Shown here: in pieces, positions 13,663-14,081 of the stretch
How the letters are laid out: each line of letters opens with the position of its first letter
Position numbering within the stretch: position 1 is the stretch's first letter
NCBI GenBank assembly: GCA_050942625.1
Contig: JBMNNS010000043.1
Coordinates: 1-14,081, forward strand
Source of the DNA: JBMNNS01 sp050942625
Lineage (GTDB): Bacteria; Bacillota; Dethiobacteria; DTU022; UBA8154
Length of the DNA stretch: 14,081 bases
Direction of reading: 5' to 3'
Made by a program: the position numbers and the translations under genes
Notes under the pieces: model-generated
Seen by the model: only the letters and a program-made list of their open reading frames with translations
Database searches by the model: none
What the model was told of the DNA's origin: nothing

Positions 13663-13857
13663 ATGGGCAAAAAATATAACAAGGGCAGAAAACAAAAACC
13701 CAATTATAGTAAAAGGGGCATCAAGAACGTTAATACCGAACTTGGAGAAGAACTTAGCATAGATAATATTATAGGAGAGTCTTCGGGTTCGTGTGGAGAG
13801 TGTGCGCAAAGTGTAAAAAAGAACCGTTCAGGAATTAGGAGCTCGGAGTCAGAATAA
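13663..13857 (+). CDS. Small basic-to-acidic protein of unknown function
   Basis: I do not recognise this 64-residue protein. Coding is supported by an excellent ribosome site (AAAGGAGGG, 6 nt before the ATG) and a following hairpin. Residues 1-21 are strongly basic (about ten Lys/Arg, with two Tyr), the middle is acidic (NTELGEEL, 24-31), and a CGEC motif (44-47) could bind a metal or form a disulfide. The tail is Ser/Arg/Glu-rich and likely disordered. There is no signal peptide or membrane helix. The TEL-G-EEL stretch faintly resembles the germination-protease site of small acid-soluble spore proteins, and length and charge would fit, but that is speculative. It diverges from yqhV. Confidence 0.65.
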   Translation: MGKKYNKGRKQKPNYSKRGIKNVNTELGEELSIDNIIGESSGSCGECAQSVKKNRSGIRSSESE

Positions 13858-13898
13858 AAGGGTGAAGGTCCAGGTATACAGGCACTGCTATAGGAAAC

Positions 13899-13934
13899 GG
13901 GCAGGGGTGGAACCCTGCCCCGAATTTGTTTCTT
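13899..13934 (+). terminator. Hairpin terminator after the small ORF
   Basis: GGGCAGGG (13899-13906) pairs perfectly with CCCTGCCC (13913-13920) across a 6-nt loop, followed by a T-rich but interrupted tail (ATTTGTTTCTT). It lies 41 nt past the small gene's stop. The GC-rich stem supports termination; the broken T run lowers confidence. Confidence 0.6.
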
Positions 13935-13958
13935 GCCTCTTGTCATTGCCTCTTGTCA
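13933..13958. repeat. Perfect 13-bp tandem duplication at a stop codon
   Basis: TTGCCTCTTGTCA is repeated exactly at 13933-13945 and 13946-13958. On the minus strand the second copy supplies the TGA of the gene ending at 13956, so the stop codon itself is duplicated. It belongs to the TTCTTG-type heptamer family seen elsewhere in the window. Confidence 0.85.
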
Positions 13959-14081
13959 ATAAAAGGCATTTTGGTAAAGTCTAAGCTCTTTTAGGGTGCC
14001 GCTGTTTTTTTCTAAATACAGGGTTATAACATCGAAGCGGCAGGGGTGATCATGGAGGTTTTTTTCCTTGAGGTAATAGGA
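13956..14081 (-). CDS. yraN: YraN family (UPF0102) protein, C-terminal part, cut by window edge
   Basis: Reading inward from the right edge on the minus strand gives 41 codons ending in TGA at 13958-13956. The segment starts SYYLKEKN, continues HPCRFDVITLYLE and ends ELRLYQNAF. The CRFDVI strand and the terminal NAF are the hallmarks of the YraN/UPF0102 family, which has a restriction-endonuclease-like fold and is usually about 115-125 residues long, so roughly two thirds of the gene lies beyond the window. The function of the family is not established. The reading frame is intact to the edge. Confidence 0.82.
   Translation of the reverse strand, partial: SYYLKEKNLHDHPCRFDVITLYLEKNSGTLKELRLYQNAFY

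Overview
The window looks like a chromosomal segment of an anaerobic, probably spore-forming Bacillota (clostridial/Desulfotomaculum-like). The grounds are strong AAGGAGG-type ribosome binding sites with frequent GTG and TTG starts, a ferredoxin-dependent 2-oxoacid oxidoreductase, a YqhV (DUF2619) protein, a lipoprotein ending in a copper-amine-oxidase-N-like 'stalk' domain, and dispersed GATCCTTCGCT/CAGGATGACA repeats. The lineage is an inference; there is no rRNA or other phylogenetic marker here. No prophage, CRISPR array, tRNA or rRNA was found.

Layout. Positions 1-235 hold degenerate ~25-nt tandem repeats and a strong intrinsic terminator. Positions 374-4480 are a tight three-gene plus-strand operon: a MacB/LolD-type ABC ATPase, a secreted membrane-anchored protein with five CARDB/Ig-like domains (COG1361-like), and a MacB/FtsX-type permease. 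Positions 4485-4832 are a repeat island with imperfect terminal inverted repeats (MITE/REP-like), built partly from the same repeat family as the left edge, so the ABC operon is bracketed by related repeats. A lipoprotein gene (minus, 4851-6452) and an ABC-F ATPase gene (plus, 6692-8671) then diverge. The ABC-F gene is followed, probably in the same transcript, by a YjbQ-family gene (8728-9129).

A bidirectional terminator at 9136-9171 separates these from an all-minus block: a small holin-like membrane protein (9171-9455), a four-gene 2-oxoacid:ferredoxin oxidoreductase operon in the order alpha, beta, gamma, ferredoxin (12531 down to 9597), a bifunctional-nuclease-family (DUF151) gene (12703-13146) and yqhV (13245-13505). 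A short unrecognised plus-strand gene (13663-13857) diverges from yqhV. The right edge cuts a YraN-family gene, leaving its last 41 codons (13956-14081, minus).

How the parts work together. The ABC trio should form one envelope machine: a cytoplasmic ATPase, a four-helix mechanotransducing permease, and a large surface protein that replaces the periplasmic partners of Gram-negative MacB systems. The oxidoreductase operon encodes a complete heterotetramer that would convert a 2-oxoacid plus CoA to acyl-CoA, CO2 and reduced ferredoxin, or run in reverse. Its substrate cannot be fixed from sequence alone. The most unusual material is non-coding: the paired repeat islands, the MITE-like element, heptamer (TTCTTG) arrays placed at stop codons, and a duplicated -10 region upstream of the DUF151 gene.
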